Shown here one piece after another: positions 44,879 through 54,219 of a stretch of DNA of 64,000 nucleotides. Numbering within the stretch: position 1 is the stretch's first letter; every line of letters starts with the position of its first letter. Both the position numbers and the translations under genes were made by a program. The DNA is from Granulosicoccus sp036478565 (lineage in GTDB: Bacteria; Pseudomonadota; Gammaproteobacteria; Granulosicoccales; Granulosicoccaceae), in NCBI GenBank assembly GCA_965224525.1, contig OZ245050.1, positions 2,480,001-2,544,000 of the forward strand. The letters run 5' to 3'. Under the pieces are notes generated by a model, which worked only from the letters and a program-made list of their open reading frames with translations, searched no databases and had not been told where the DNA came from.

Positions 44879-45812
44879 GATTGCCGGCTATCGCATCAAG
44901 CATCAGTCTTTCAGGTAAGATCAGCGGCCTCCTGTTTCTTGACCGCCCCCCTACGTTGAGCTGTAAAAGTTTTTTATCGAATTGCGCAACGCCGACATAA
45001 TCAGCTAGTGCTTCCATATCGAATTTGCCAGCGGTTATATCCTCATAACGAACCAACATGCCTCCAACTTCTTCATGTCGATCAATAAATCCTCGCAACA
45101 GATGATTCCAGTGATGGGCGAAAGGAATTATAGGGGTTGCTGGATAATCTGGCCATATACTAGTCCAGGGTCGTCTGCGTATTGACAGATAACTTCCGTA
45201 AATATCACGATAAACAAATACAAAACGAGCATGTGGAAACAGCCATTTTAAGTAAACAGCGTGATCAATCGTCAAACGAACCTCTTTCAAACCCCAACGC
45301 TCGATGCCAGCTTTTCGCGTTTCAGTCCCAAGCCACTCCAGTACAAAGCGTCTGTGAGCACTCTGAAAACATTGCATATCCGGTGCGAAATTAGCTATCC
45401 ATGCATCCGTTAGATTCTCTGTTTTCCAATCAGGACGAAAATGCTCACCAGGTGGCCAGCTTTCTCTGACCGCCGCGACAGATTGCGCGAGGCGGTGTAT
45501 TGGTGCTGCCTCATCGACAGGTTCTCCCCAGACTATCAATTTCCCACTGGATATCAGTAATCGCTGGATTAGTGTAGAACCCGAACCCCAGCCTGCGCTT
45601 AAAACAAAAACAGGCCGTTCTTTATCGCTAACAGAAGAGCAAGCATGCGGTTCATCAAAGCGCTGCTGGAATGCTTTGACACCTGCAGATACGCGCCATG
45701 AATCAGCAATTTCTGGGGCCAAGACTTTTTTCTTGACCACATCATTACCAAACACCAGGTTTCCGCCGGCCACCAGAAAGTTATTAACATATTCTACCGG
45801 AGAATTTTTCAT
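44853..45812 (-). CDS. Sulfotransferase-like protein
   Basis: 319 residues. VFVLSAGWGSGSTLIQRLLI is the phosphosulfate loop and FVFVYRDIYGSYLSIRR the 3'-phosphate site. These two sites with this spacing define the sulfotransferase fold; the acceptor is unknown. It follows the flippase-propeller gene by 17 bp on the same strand. It is the fourth sulfotransferase-type gene in the window. Confidence 0.83.
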   Translation of the reverse strand: MKNSPVEYVNNFLVAGGNLVFGNDVVKKKVLAPEIADSWRVSAGVKAFQQRFDEPHACSSVSDKERPVFVLSAGWGSGSTLIQRLLISSGKLIVWGEPVDEAAPIHRLAQSVAAVRESWPPGEHFRPDWKTENLTDAWIANFAPDMQCFQSAHRRFVLEWLGTETRKAGIERWGLKEVRLTIDHAVYLKWLFPHARFVFVYRDIYGSYLSIRRRPWTSIWPDYPATPIIPFAHHWNHLLRGFIDRHEEVGGMLVRYEDITAGKFDMEALADYVGVAQFDKKLLQLNVGGRSRNRRPLILPERLMLDAIAGNLRRELGYC

Positions 45813-45829
45813 ACTTGTATGTTCAAATT

Positions 45830-48800
45830 CTATGACCGATTTATTTTGACTAACTTATCGATGGCATCGATTGGATAGTTCTCAGTTTTTCCGTCAGGCC
45901 AATGCACTTCAATATGATCGACAGTATCCATTTTTCCAAGCCCGAAATAAAGTCGGTAATGACCTTGACTAAAGTGAGAACCTTCGAACTGACCAACGAC
46001 CTGTGTCCATTGACGACTAGCAGTGTTGAGCGTGACAATTGCACCAATACCCTCAGGGTTACTACGGCCGCCATCCAGGTCAATCTGTAACCAGTGATTA
46101 TCATTCAACCCCGGGTTAACTTCTGCACCGTGAATTGACCAAAACCGCGTATTGGACTCCTGTTTAACCAGTTTTTGCCATATCCGAATTTCTTTTTTAG
46201 GGTACCGTTCTATCGCACAAACAATGTTCATGTGTCCATCCAGATCCCGGTCATACCAGTTGCACCGGGCGGAACTTATCGTGGCTGTTAGTTCACCGTC
46301 ATCTAAATCACCGGTGCGCACAAAGAAACCCTCATTATTAGTTTTAAATATACCTCCCGGTACCGTATGAGCATCAATCACTCCATCATTATCAATATCA
46401 GCAAAAGAAAGGGATCGCAGCTCAGCTGGCAAACCTGTTGTTTCCAGGCCTGTGGAGATCAATTGGCCATGCTGGTTAGTCAATAAAACACTACTGACTC
46501 TCTGTACTACAATTGCATCCAGATCACCATCCGAATCAATATCAACCACCACAATTTGTGATGGTTTTGCGCGCAAATCACTTATCAGGATTCTCTTATC
46601 GAAACCATGTTCATTCTGCATGTAGACAGATAGTGTTCCAGACTGCGCAGTCAACAAATCAGCATCCCCGTCACCATCAACATCAAACCACCTGAACACA
46701 CTTACTCCCGGGTAATCCAGACCTAGTTTACTAGCGGATTCAACATAGCCACCTTCAGACTTAGCTAAATACAGCTGATCATTAAATACCCCTCCAGCAA
46801 CACGCCCACATGTGATATGCAAATCCAGCAATCCATCTGCATTGGCATCAGTCCATGCGGACTGTCTTCCTGGACAATTACCTTTATGCAAACCGGATAT
46901 TTTTGTAATATCAGTTGTTTCAACGCCTTCTCGAATCAGCAGTTCATCTTCGACATAAGGAGCGACCTTGTTAAGTTGACCCTTTACACCACCTCTACCG
47001 ATAAAGAGATCAGAGTCACCATCTCCATCAATATCGTGCCACAACATAGAGTGGCGATCACGCCAAATCAGATCGAATTCAGAAGCATTGGCAGGTAATT
47101 CACCATAGCCAATACGGAAATACTTTTGTAGCGAAGCATCTTCAATAGTGATTCTATGTGGTAGTTCGATAATGTCCTGATCGCCAGTAATTACTACTTC
47201 GCCGCCACGCTCAAGTAGTATTTCCGCAGTGTAGATAGTCCCACCAGTTACATCACTACCAGACAAAGTGAACAAGTTCACATTTGCAGCTGATGACTCG
47301 ACGATGCGGATGGGCCATGGAAGAGAGACACTCAAGGTCACGGGCAATTTGATACCGCGGGATTCAAGAATATGTTCTTTGATATGAAGATTTTTCTTCA
47401 ATCGGAAAATGTACAACCCAGGAGAATTGATTGCAGGAACACCAATGCCAGCTTCAATGCCTGGAAAGGCCTTATCCTGACCTAAACCCAACTCATCAAT
47501 GTAGAAATGATCATCTGAACCCGTAAATACGCTTTGACGAGAACTATGATTTACAGTGTACAAATCCAGTTTTTCATCGCCATCAATACGTGCGACGCCC
47601 AGATCATAGAGATCGTATGCGCTTAATTCGATTATTTCTTTTTTGAAAGTGTCCCCAATCATCCAATCTGGCGTTTTCCAGCGTGCATGAAGTGTCAACG
47701 ACAAAACGTAAATTATCAGGGCACTAGTCAATATAATCAGTAGCAAGCGTATAAACACGTTGTTACTCATATTATTTAAACTAACTCTATGAAATTTATT
47801 GCCAAATATATGTTTACTGACAGAGCGCATATCACTCACAATTGATGCAGCAAATAGTTGAACAAGAAAAAAGTAAATTACTACAGAGCTAATAGCTGCA
47901 ATACTCAGGCGCGTTATTTCTGATTCGCCAAACGTCAGATTTGAAACTATTAGGTTAGAGAGGAAAAATACAACGCTCGAAGCTGCAATTGTTATATATA
48001 GTCCAGAAAAATATTGTTTATAGTCAATATCGATCAATTTCTTAACCAGATAAATCGGTAGTGGTGACATGACGAAACCACGAACTACATAGGCCAAGGC
48101 GACATAAATGATACCAAATCTAACTAGTATCAAGTAACCGGTAATATTCAGAACTGCAGTGAGCAGTCCAATTTTGAGTTTCCAGTGTGGCTTCCCTAGC
48201 GCTATCATTATGTTTGCATTGAAAAAATACACACATTCAAGGGCACCGATAATTGCTAAAACCTGTAGCACAGAAACACTAGCGCTCCACTGTTGCCCCA
48301 GCAGTAATGGCATCGCAAGCGGCGCTACACCTGCAACAAATGCGAATGCCGGAAACGCGATAAAACCTGACAGCCGTGTGGCCTTGTAAAACGTAGTGCG
48401 AAGTCTAGGTAAGTCTTGCTGCATCGCTGAAAATGAAGAAAGAGCCACTTGGCTTATGAACCCGGTCAAAAGCAAATTCATCGTGCGATAAAGCCTGTAG
48501 GCAAGCACATAGTAGCCGAGTGCTGTGGGCCCGAGGAAAAGTCCGATAATTAGTTTGTCTCCTTGGCGATTACCAAACTCAACAAGGTTAGCGCCTAATA
48601 TACTCAGACTAAACGGGAGCAACTGTCGAAAAGCATAAATCGAAAATCGATACCCTGGCCGCCAATCAGATTGTAACCATAAGAGAAGCAAGCGTACTAC
48701 TCCCGAAACGAGTTGCTGAACCACAAGACTCCAGATTCCGAACCCTTTCAGCGCGAGTACTATTCCAATAACTCCTCCCACGACTGTTGCCAATAGCGTA

Positions 48801-49297
48801 CGAATCGCCAATGGCTTGAAACACAGACGACGCTTTAACAGTGCGACTTGCACGCCTGTTAAACTGGTTAGAACGAGCGTTATGCTCAACCAACGAATTA
48901 CAGGAACCAGTTTTGGTTGATCATACAATTCCGAAACTGGACCAGCAAAAGCCCAGGACAACACGGCTAACAACACACCGACGCATACATTTGCCCAAAA
49001 TGCGGAGTCCGAGTGGTCGGAATCAAGTATTTTTCGCTGAACCAGGGCTACTCCTAAACCCTGATTAACGAATATTTGTACAAACGCGATATAAACACCC
49101 GCCATCGCTACCAGACCAAACTCTTCCGGGCCAAGCAGCCGAGCCAGAACTACATAGATAAGGAGAGAAAAAATCTGACCGCCCCATTGCTCAAGACCTG
49201 ACCACAATAAAGCGTAAGCCGATGCGCGGCCGAGCTTATCTCGCTCGACATGACCGTGGCCTTTGAGTTCTGAATGTGTTGTATTCTGGCCAGTCAC
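45830..49297 (-). CDS. Wzx-type flippase fused to periplasmic FG-GAP/ASPIC-UnbV propeller
   Basis: 1155 residues in one open frame. Residues 1 to about 490 are a polysaccharide flippase of the PST/MATE-like group (LLGPEEFGLVAMAGVYIAFV, about 12-14 membrane segments) that would flip lipid-linked repeat units. A further hydrophobic helix at about 515-533 leads into a large soluble part. That part has calcium-binding FG-GAP/VCBS loops (DIDGDGDSDLF near 752, DVDGDGDADLL near 870, DIDSDGDLDAI near 918) and an ASPIC/UnbV-like end (GIGAIVTLN, SHFSQGHYRLYFGLG, VHWPDGK). The extra helix would put the propeller in the periplasm. An internal ATG near 47770 could mark an older gene start, so this may be a lost stop. 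The start used is GTG. Confidence 0.85.
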   Translation of the reverse strand: MTGQNTTHSELKGHGHVERDKLGRASAYALLWSGLEQWGGQIFSLLIYVVLARLLGPEEFGLVAMAGVYIAFVQIFVNQGLGVALVQRKILDSDHSDSAFWANVCVGVLLAVLSWAFAGPVSELYDQPKLVPVIRWLSITLVLTSLTGVQVALLKRRLCFKPLAIRTLLATVVGGVIGIVLALKGFGIWSLVVQQLVSGVVRLLLLWLQSDWRPGYRFSIYAFRQLLPFSLSILGANLVEFGNRQGDKLIIGLFLGPTALGYYVLAYRLYRTMNLLLTGFISQVALSSFSAMQQDLPRLRTTFYKATRLSGFIAFPAFAFVAGVAPLAMPLLLGQQWSASVSVLQVLAIIGALECVYFFNANIMIALGKPHWKLKIGLLTAVLNITGYLILVRFGIIYVALAYVVRGFVMSPLPIYLVKKLIDIDYKQYFSGLYITIAASSVVFFLSNLIVSNLTFGESEITRLSIAAISSVVIYFFLVQLFAASIVSDMRSVSKHIFGNKFHRVSLNNMSNNVFIRLLLIILTSALIIYVLSLTLHARWKTPDWMIGDTFKKEIIELSAYDLYDLGVARIDGDEKLDLYTVNHSSRQSVFTGSDDHFYIDELGLGQDKAFPGIEAGIGVPAINSPGLYIFRLKKNLHIKEHILESRGIKLPVTLSVSLPWPIRIVESSAANVNLFTLSGSDVTGGTIYTAEILLERGGEVVITGDQDIIELPHRITIEDASLQKYFRIGYGELPANASEFDLIWRDRHSMLWHDIDGDGDSDLFIGRGGVKGQLNKVAPYVEDELLIREGVETTDITKISGLHKGNCPGRQSAWTDANADGLLDLHITCGRVAGGVFNDQLYLAKSEGGYVESASKLGLDYPGVSVFRWFDVDGDGDADLLTAQSGTLSVYMQNEHGFDKRILISDLRAKPSQIVVVDIDSDGDLDAIVVQRVSSVLLTNQHGQLISTGLETTGLPAELRSLSFADIDNDGVIDAHTVPGGIFKTNNEGFFVRTGDLDDGELTATISSARCNWYDRDLDGHMNIVCAIERYPKKEIRIWQKLVKQESNTRFWSIHGAEVNPGLNDNHWLQIDLDGGRSNPEGIGAIVTLNTASRQWTQVVGQFEGSHFSQGHYRLYFGLGKMDTVDHIEVHWPDGKTENYPIDAIDKLVKINRS

Positions 49298-49419
49298 AGG
49301 ATTAGGGATAGATTCGAGTTAAGCAGCTATTGCACAGCCTGCTCAGTTGCAAAAAAATATTCCAAGAAACCTTGAGCGTCGCCATGTTTGCTGGCTTGAG
49401 ATGAGATTTCTGCTTATTT

Positions 49420-49473
49420 GAACGCAATGAATGCAATGAATGCAATGAATGCAATGAATGCAATGAATGCAAT
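49420..49473. repeat. 9-bp minisatellite (GAATGCAAT)
   Basis: Five perfect copies of GAATGCAAT (49429-49473) preceded by one variant copy GAACGCAAT (49420-49428). It lies in the 211-bp spacer between the dehydratase gene and the flippase-fusion gene start at 49297, about 125 bp upstream of that start. Slippage here could change promoter spacing or mRNA leader length. Confidence 0.9.
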
Positions 49474-49508
49474 TATAAATATTTCTAAGTAAGTCACGCT
49501 CAAATTGG

Positions 49509-51533
49509 CTAGTGAATCTCTATCAGATTCGAAATATTATTTTCTTTCTGCAATATTTCTATTACTGATGGATTTGTTATTTTTTGCTCTGAGTCATACA
49601 CAATATTCATCAACGCATCCTTCAGCTCTACAGCATTTGAATTAGGGAGTAGCGCGTTTAGTGAATTCAGCAGAACTTCAAGTTTTTTCCACTGAAGCCA
49701 CTGCTCCTCTGCGGTGAATATTTTTGCAACCGAAGTCTGGTTGAATTGCTCTCCAATAAAAAGTTCTTCATACATTTTCTCTCCTGGCCTAAGTCCAGAA
49801 ACGACAATGTCGATTTTATTCACTACCTGCCCAGCCTCTTCGGCCCGCCGATTGTACAAACGAATCATAGTTTCAGCCAGCTCTCCAATCCGCATAGGCT
49901 CACCCATGTCAAGTACAAATACGTCCCCCCCACGGGCCACTGCGCTGGCTTGAAGCACCAATTGCGATGCTTCCGGGATCGTCATGAAATATCGTGTGAT
50001 ATCGGGATGTGTTAGCGTTACCGGACCACCAGCCTCGATTTGTTTTCTGAACTTTGGCACCACAGAACCTGTTGAACCCAGGACATTGCCAAAACGAACC
50101 ATTGAGATACGCGTTTTATTTTGTGTTTTCGCTTTTGCTTGCAGGATAAGCTCAGCAACCCGTTTACTGGCACCCATAGAGTTAGAAGGGCGCACCGCCT
50201 TGTCGGTCGAAATAAGGACGAAGTCCTCTACATCGTTTGCGATCGCAGCCTCAACCAATTTCAATGTACCAAAAACGTTTACCACAACACCTTGCTCTGG
50301 TTGAGCCTCTATAATGGGTACATGCTTATAGGCTGCGGCGTGATAGACGGTATTGATTTTATTTCTTGAGAACAACCGGAGCAACAGTGATTTATCCGTT
50401 ACTGAACCAAGGATAGGAATCAGCCGATCTTCAGGATTCATATTTTCTTGAGATAAGAGTTCGTTTATTTCTTCTGTGATGTGATAAAGATTGGGTTCGC
50501 TGTTGTCTAGAATAGTCAAGCATTTTGGACCTTGCAATATAATTTGCCGACAAAGCTCAGAACCTATTGAACCACCACCGCCAGTTACTAGAACATTCTT
50601 TCCTGTCACTCGTTTGCCGAGCAGTTCCTGTATAGGCGGTACTTCGCCACGCCCAAGAATATCTTTCATAGATATTTCACGAATTTCAGTGACTTTAGCT
50701 CGACCGGACACCAATTCTGAAATACTCGGCAAAGTTCGTATTGGCAGACCTAGACCTTCCAGTCTCGCCAACAGTTTCTGATACCCAACGCTTGATAAAG
50801 AAGGAATGGCAATAACAATCTCAGCAACTTCCAGCGCCTCAAGTTTATGCAAGAGCAACTCTTCCGATGCTTCACCATCATATACAGGCAATCCATGCAC
50901 AATTGAATCATGTATAGACGCAGTATCATCTATAAAACACACCGGTCTATACTCATCGCTCCCGCGCAATGACGACTCAAGCTGCAGACCGGAAATTCCA
51001 GCACCGTATATAGCGATTGGCATACCGCGATTGCCAGCATCAAACAAACCTTGCCATAGCAATCGCAAACCACAAGTACCACTCGCAAGCAACAGCCCAT
51101 AAATAATGAAGAGAGATCTGGGGTTTGGACCGTTTACTGGATTAAGAAACATTATTACCAAAAGGCACAAAGCAGCCAACAATGAGCCTTTTATCAATTG
51201 AATATATAATCTCTGTGTTGATGATCGAACCACCCATCGATATACTCCCAAACCGGCAAATATACATACCGTAAAAACAGGCATGACAAAAAACAAATAG
51301 TCAGTACCTGTTAAGTCCAGAAATATTTCACCAAAACGTATGGCATAAGCAGCCCAAAGCGCGGCGACCGCAACAATTGAATCAACAACAATGCTGAATA
51401 CTTGTTTACGGCTGCGCTTTGTTGACGCCAGATTATCTTTTAATGCCGAAAGAGTCGTTGAAAATTTTGGTTGACCGACCATTTCTTCAAGTTTTGTATC
51501 CATTATAGAGTCTGCTTTGCAGAAGCTAAGCAT
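49509..51533 (-). CDS. WbpM/FlaA1-type nucleotide-sugar 4,6-dehydratase, membrane form
   Basis: 674 residues, full length for the WbpM/CapD class that converts UDP-GlcNAc-type sugars to 4-keto-6-deoxy intermediates. Four N-terminal membrane helices (about 45-145) precede a first nucleotide-binding region and the catalytic SDR domain (about 300-620). Motifs are NVLVTGGGGSIGSELCRQI, YHAAAYKHVPIIE and STDKAVRPSNSMGASKRVAE, where the SM-x-x-x-K triad replaces the usual Tyr-Lys. It supplies a precursor for the polymer. The start may be the second Met, 10 codons in. Confidence 0.95.
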   Translation of the reverse strand: MLSFCKADSIMDTKLEEMVGQPKFSTTLSALKDNLASTKRSRKQVFSIVVDSIVAVAALWAAYAIRFGEIFLDLTGTDYLFFVMPVFTVCIFAGLGVYRWVVRSSTQRLYIQLIKGSLLAALCLLVIMFLNPVNGPNPRSLFIIYGLLLASGTCGLRLLWQGLFDAGNRGMPIAIYGAGISGLQLESSLRGSDEYRPVCFIDDTASIHDSIVHGLPVYDGEASEELLLHKLEALEVAEIVIAIPSLSSVGYQKLLARLEGLGLPIRTLPSISELVSGRAKVTEIREISMKDILGRGEVPPIQELLGKRVTGKNVLVTGGGGSIGSELCRQIILQGPKCLTILDNSEPNLYHITEEINELLSQENMNPEDRLIPILGSVTDKSLLLRLFSRNKINTVYHAAAYKHVPIIEAQPEQGVVVNVFGTLKLVEAAIANDVEDFVLISTDKAVRPSNSMGASKRVAELILQAKAKTQNKTRISMVRFGNVLGSTGSVVPKFRKQIEAGGPVTLTHPDITRYFMTIPEASQLVLQASAVARGGDVFVLDMGEPMRIGELAETMIRLYNRRAEEAGQVVNKIDIVVSGLRPGEKMYEELFIGEQFNQTSVAKIFTAEEQWLQWKKLEVLLNSLNALLPNSNAVELKDALMNIVYDSEQKITNPSVIEILQKENNISNLIEIH

Positions 51534-51736
51534 TGATCCATCAACATAAAAAAACTGCCTGTGTATTTGGAGGCTTTGGCCAATACACTAACAGAGGTTA
51601 ACAAACTGGGATTATCATATCTAGGTTGTTGATTCATCCAGCGATACCTCAGAGCCTATTGCTCGATTAGCTAGAGCGGCATTATAATTCGAAAATGCAA
51701 GTAGGAATGATAACTGAGGCGTAAGTCGAGCAAGGT

Positions 51737-51768
51737 GTATGAGAAAGTGTATAACCACTTTTTCATAC
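51737..51768. repeat. Imperfect hairpin in the 51534-51876 spacer
   Basis: GTATGAGAAAGTG / CACTTTTTCATAC pair at 12 of 13 positions around a 6-nt loop. It is about 110 bp after the small minus-strand gene at 51877 and could be a weak terminator for it, but there is no clear T-tract. The rest of the 343-bp spacer shows no gene. Confidence 0.4.
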
Positions 51769-51876
51769 TCGCAAACTTATTGACTACCTCCTGCGTTGTA
51801 TGGTAGGAAACTAATATTAATTGAAAACTTGTATGCCAGTCTACAGAACCTTAAGGAAACCTGTGGTTTTAGTGCT

Positions 51877-52158
51877 TCAACCATCTGATACTTTCGGGTA
51901 GTGGCTCTCGTGCTTGGTGCGAGCATCTTCGGTGGTGAAACGCCAGTCGGCAGGTTTGTCACTCTGGTTTCGGGCGTTCTGCCACGCGCAAATCTCCTTA
52001 GGGAGCATCTCACTGTTGGCAATGCGGCGGGCCATGACACTGAACTCGCACTCAGCCATGTTCAACCAGCAACAAAATGCCAGCATGACGACGACGCTAA
52101 GCAGCAGCGCGACCTTGACTAACCATGCTTCATGACATTTATTCAGCATGCTGCTCAC
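51877..52158 (-). CDS. Small membrane-anchored hypothetical protein
   Basis: 93 residues: a short basic head, one strong hydrophobic segment (VALLLSVVVMLAFCCWL, about 16-32) and a polar tail with NSEMLPKEICAWQNARNQSD. Not recognised. The tail has a balanced, protein-like composition, and no competing gene is better; the plus-strand frames here are their mirror images. Start could also be Met 4 (MLNKCHEAW). Monocistronic as far as can be seen. Moderately likely to be real. Confidence 0.5.
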   Translation of the reverse strand: MSSMLNKCHEAWLVKVALLLSVVVMLAFCCWLNMAECEFSVMARRIANSEMLPKEICAWQNARNQSDKPADWRFTTEDARTKHESHYPKVSDG

Positions 52159-52416
52159 ACTGCATAAACATTTTCAATGTTATGAAACTAGACTACAACC
52201 TGGAGGTATCAAGTGGTTGCACTACTAGCAATAAATTTGAATCACTAGGCGGCTCATCATTTACTATCCAGACCATTTGAATCCACCAATATGCCCATAT
52301 TTATTGTACAAACCAGCAAATGCAATATGTGAATTAGCATGCAAACACGCAGCTGATAATTACGAACTCTTCCACACTTTTGTTCCTCCATCCAAAACTA
52401 CCCTGGTAACCAAATC

Positions 52417-53178
52417 TTGTCACGCCTGATTCTACTCATTGCTCTCGCCACTGTAGGCTGGTTGCTCTACAAGCTCTATTTTCAAAAAATACTGGCTCAG
52501 GGACGAATCGGCAAAATCAAATTGGCGGCTGTCGCACTGGGCCTGTTGTTCTTGTTTCTGGTGGTTATTGGCAGAGCGCCACCAATATTTGCATTGATTG
52601 GCGCAGCGATGACCCAGCTCATGCGCATCGCGCCACTGTTACTGCGATATGCCCCCTCACTTAAGCGATTTCTTCATCCTACGGCAGTAACCGGAGCCGC
52701 AAATGCAGGATCCGGGAACCCCGGGGTGTCAACCGTTCGTACTCGTACCATCGATATGCAGCTCGACCAGGCAACTGGGAAGATTGATGGAACCGTGCGT
52801 CTGGGCCAGTTCAAATCCAGAGCTCTCGGCAGTTTGTCGCTGGAAGAGCTGCGGGTACTACATGAATACTGCGCCAACAAAGACCCGGAGGCTGCCCGAC
52901 TACTGGAAGCCTATCTGGCACGTGAACACGCAGATTCCGGGTGGCAACCCGGAAACCGCGACGACGGCACTCATCAGAGTTCTTCAAAAAACCCTGAAAA
53001 TGAGGCTTCCATGAGTAAAGCCGAGGCACTGAATATTCTCGGACTACAGGCCGGAGCATCAAAACAGGAAATTATTGATGCCCATCGCTCATTGATGAGA
53101 CGCTTTCATCCGGATAAAGGCGGCAGTCACTATTTTGCCAGCAAAATCAACATGGCACGTCAGTGCCTGGTCGGGTAA
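52417..53178 (+). CDS. Membrane protein with C-terminal J domain (Pam18/DjlA-like)
   Basis: 253 residues. Two or three N-terminal hydrophobic segments (WLLYKLYF; ALGLLFLFLVVIG; APPIFALIGAAM) are followed by a soluble region (about 105-165, with LSLEELRVLHEYCANKD) and a C-terminal J domain (about 200-253). The J domain has the HPD tripeptide in RRFHPDKGGS and ends KINMARQCL, like mitochondrial Tim14/Pam18. It would stimulate a DnaK ATPase at the membrane. TTG start at 52417; upstream stretch 52159-52416 has no gene. Unrelated to EPS genes by sequence. Confidence 0.85.
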   Translation: MSRLILLIALATVGWLLYKLYFQKILAQGRIGKIKLAAVALGLLFLFLVVIGRAPPIFALIGAAMTQLMRIAPLLLRYAPSLKRFLHPTAVTGAANAGSGNPGVSTVRTRTIDMQLDQATGKIDGTVRLGQFKSRALGSLSLEELRVLHEYCANKDPEAARLLEAYLAREHADSGWQPGNRDDGTHQSSSKNPENEASMSKAEALNILGLQAGASKQEIIDAHRSLMRRFHPDKGGSHYFASKINMARQCLVG

Positions 53179-53542
53179 TTACCCGCTCCAGCTTGAGTAC
53201 CGATATCGCAGTATCGCGCTGTGAGCAGCCGTGCACTTTGGCAAATTATTCTGCCATATATGGCTTTTGATCGAGAGGATCTAATTCAGTGGTAGAGGTA
53301 AATACTGCTTTTTGGCAGCGGGTAGCGGCTAGGGGTGGGCGCTGACGTGGAACCACCACGGCCATGGCCTCTGGAGTCAACAGCTGGATTTCTCGATCGA
53401 GTAGTTTAGTAATACCGGGCCGTCCTGTAAACCTCAATCCTGTAGCGCTTGGGCTATCCTGGGCTGAGATTTTGCTGGATAGTGGCGCGCTACGAGCTGG
53501 CATCTATACTCATTAGGTCACTCTACCCGGCCGGAACGCCCA
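53179..53542. other. Intergenic stretch without a convincing gene
   Basis: 364 bp. A minus-strand open frame (53503-53246, 85 codons) shows no recognisable domain and no good ribosome site. The GATCGAGAGGATCTAATTC segment near 53268 looked briefly like a tRNA-type loop but no cloverleaf forms. I see nothing firm in it. Confidence 0.4.
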
Positions 53543-53965
53543 ATGCGCTGGATCCTCTCAATCCCCCTGTTCCTGTACTTGCTGATTGCCGCCAACGCAA
53601 TCATGGCCTCAGGGCCGCTCGAAGAATCCATGATGAATGTGATTTTGGTCGAATTTCTGCTGCCCTCTGGGCGCAATATTATTCTTACTGTCAGTGATAC
53701 ATTCATTCTGACCAGCGTGTTTTTTCTATACGTCGAAACATTCAAAGCGACCAGAACTTCGATAATCTCGATTATTGATCACGCATTATCACTACTGGTA
53801 TTCGTTGTCTTTCTGATCGAGTTTTTAGTGGTACCGCGTCTTGGCAATGCCACTTTTCTGATCCTGATGGTCTGTTCATTGATGGATGTTGTGATGGGCT
53901 TTACTGTGACCATTTCCACAGCCAGGCGTGATCTGGGTATTGGCGGTGGATTGGGTGGCCAATAG
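53543..53965 (+). CDS. Four-helix membrane protein of unknown function
   Basis: 140 residues with four hydrophobic segments (about 3-22, 47-64, 78-99, 104-125) and a glycine-rich tail. No family is recognised. It could be a small inner-membrane protein of the DUF type common in gammaproteobacteria. It stands alone between the J-domain gene and a convergent epimerase gene; the next 254 bp (53966-54219) hold no clear gene. Confidence 0.6.
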   Translation: MRWILSIPLFLYLLIAANAIMASGPLEESMMNVILVEFLLPSGRNIILTVSDTFILTSVFFLYVETFKATRTSIISIIDHALSLLVFVVFLIEFLVVPRLGNATFLILMVCSLMDVVMGFTVTISTARRDLGIGGGLGGQ

Positions 53966-54219
53966 CCGGGGCCAGCTGAGCCGCCGCTTGGTCAGCCGGT
54001 TGAGGATAAGCGGCGTTGATTCTGTGTTCTGTACGGAGCGCGAATTCACGCCGTGTGTCGAGAGCCCGCGGGCAAGTGATAGTTATGATCTCGCCGTGCG
54101 CTATCAACTGCTACAGCGCCTACAAATAGCTCTGATCTATACACTGCCAACCAGCGGATTGCGTCTAATACCACAGCCTCACGTATATCGGCACACCCGA
54201 CCCACCAGTTAAAGAAACC

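Noticed and set aside
53262..53310. Possible tRNA-like segment (GTGGTAGAGG)
   Set aside because: No acceptor stem or cloverleaf can be drawn around it.
53246..53503. 85-codon minus-strand frame
   Set aside because: No domain, no ribosome site and no conserved pattern; left as intergenic.
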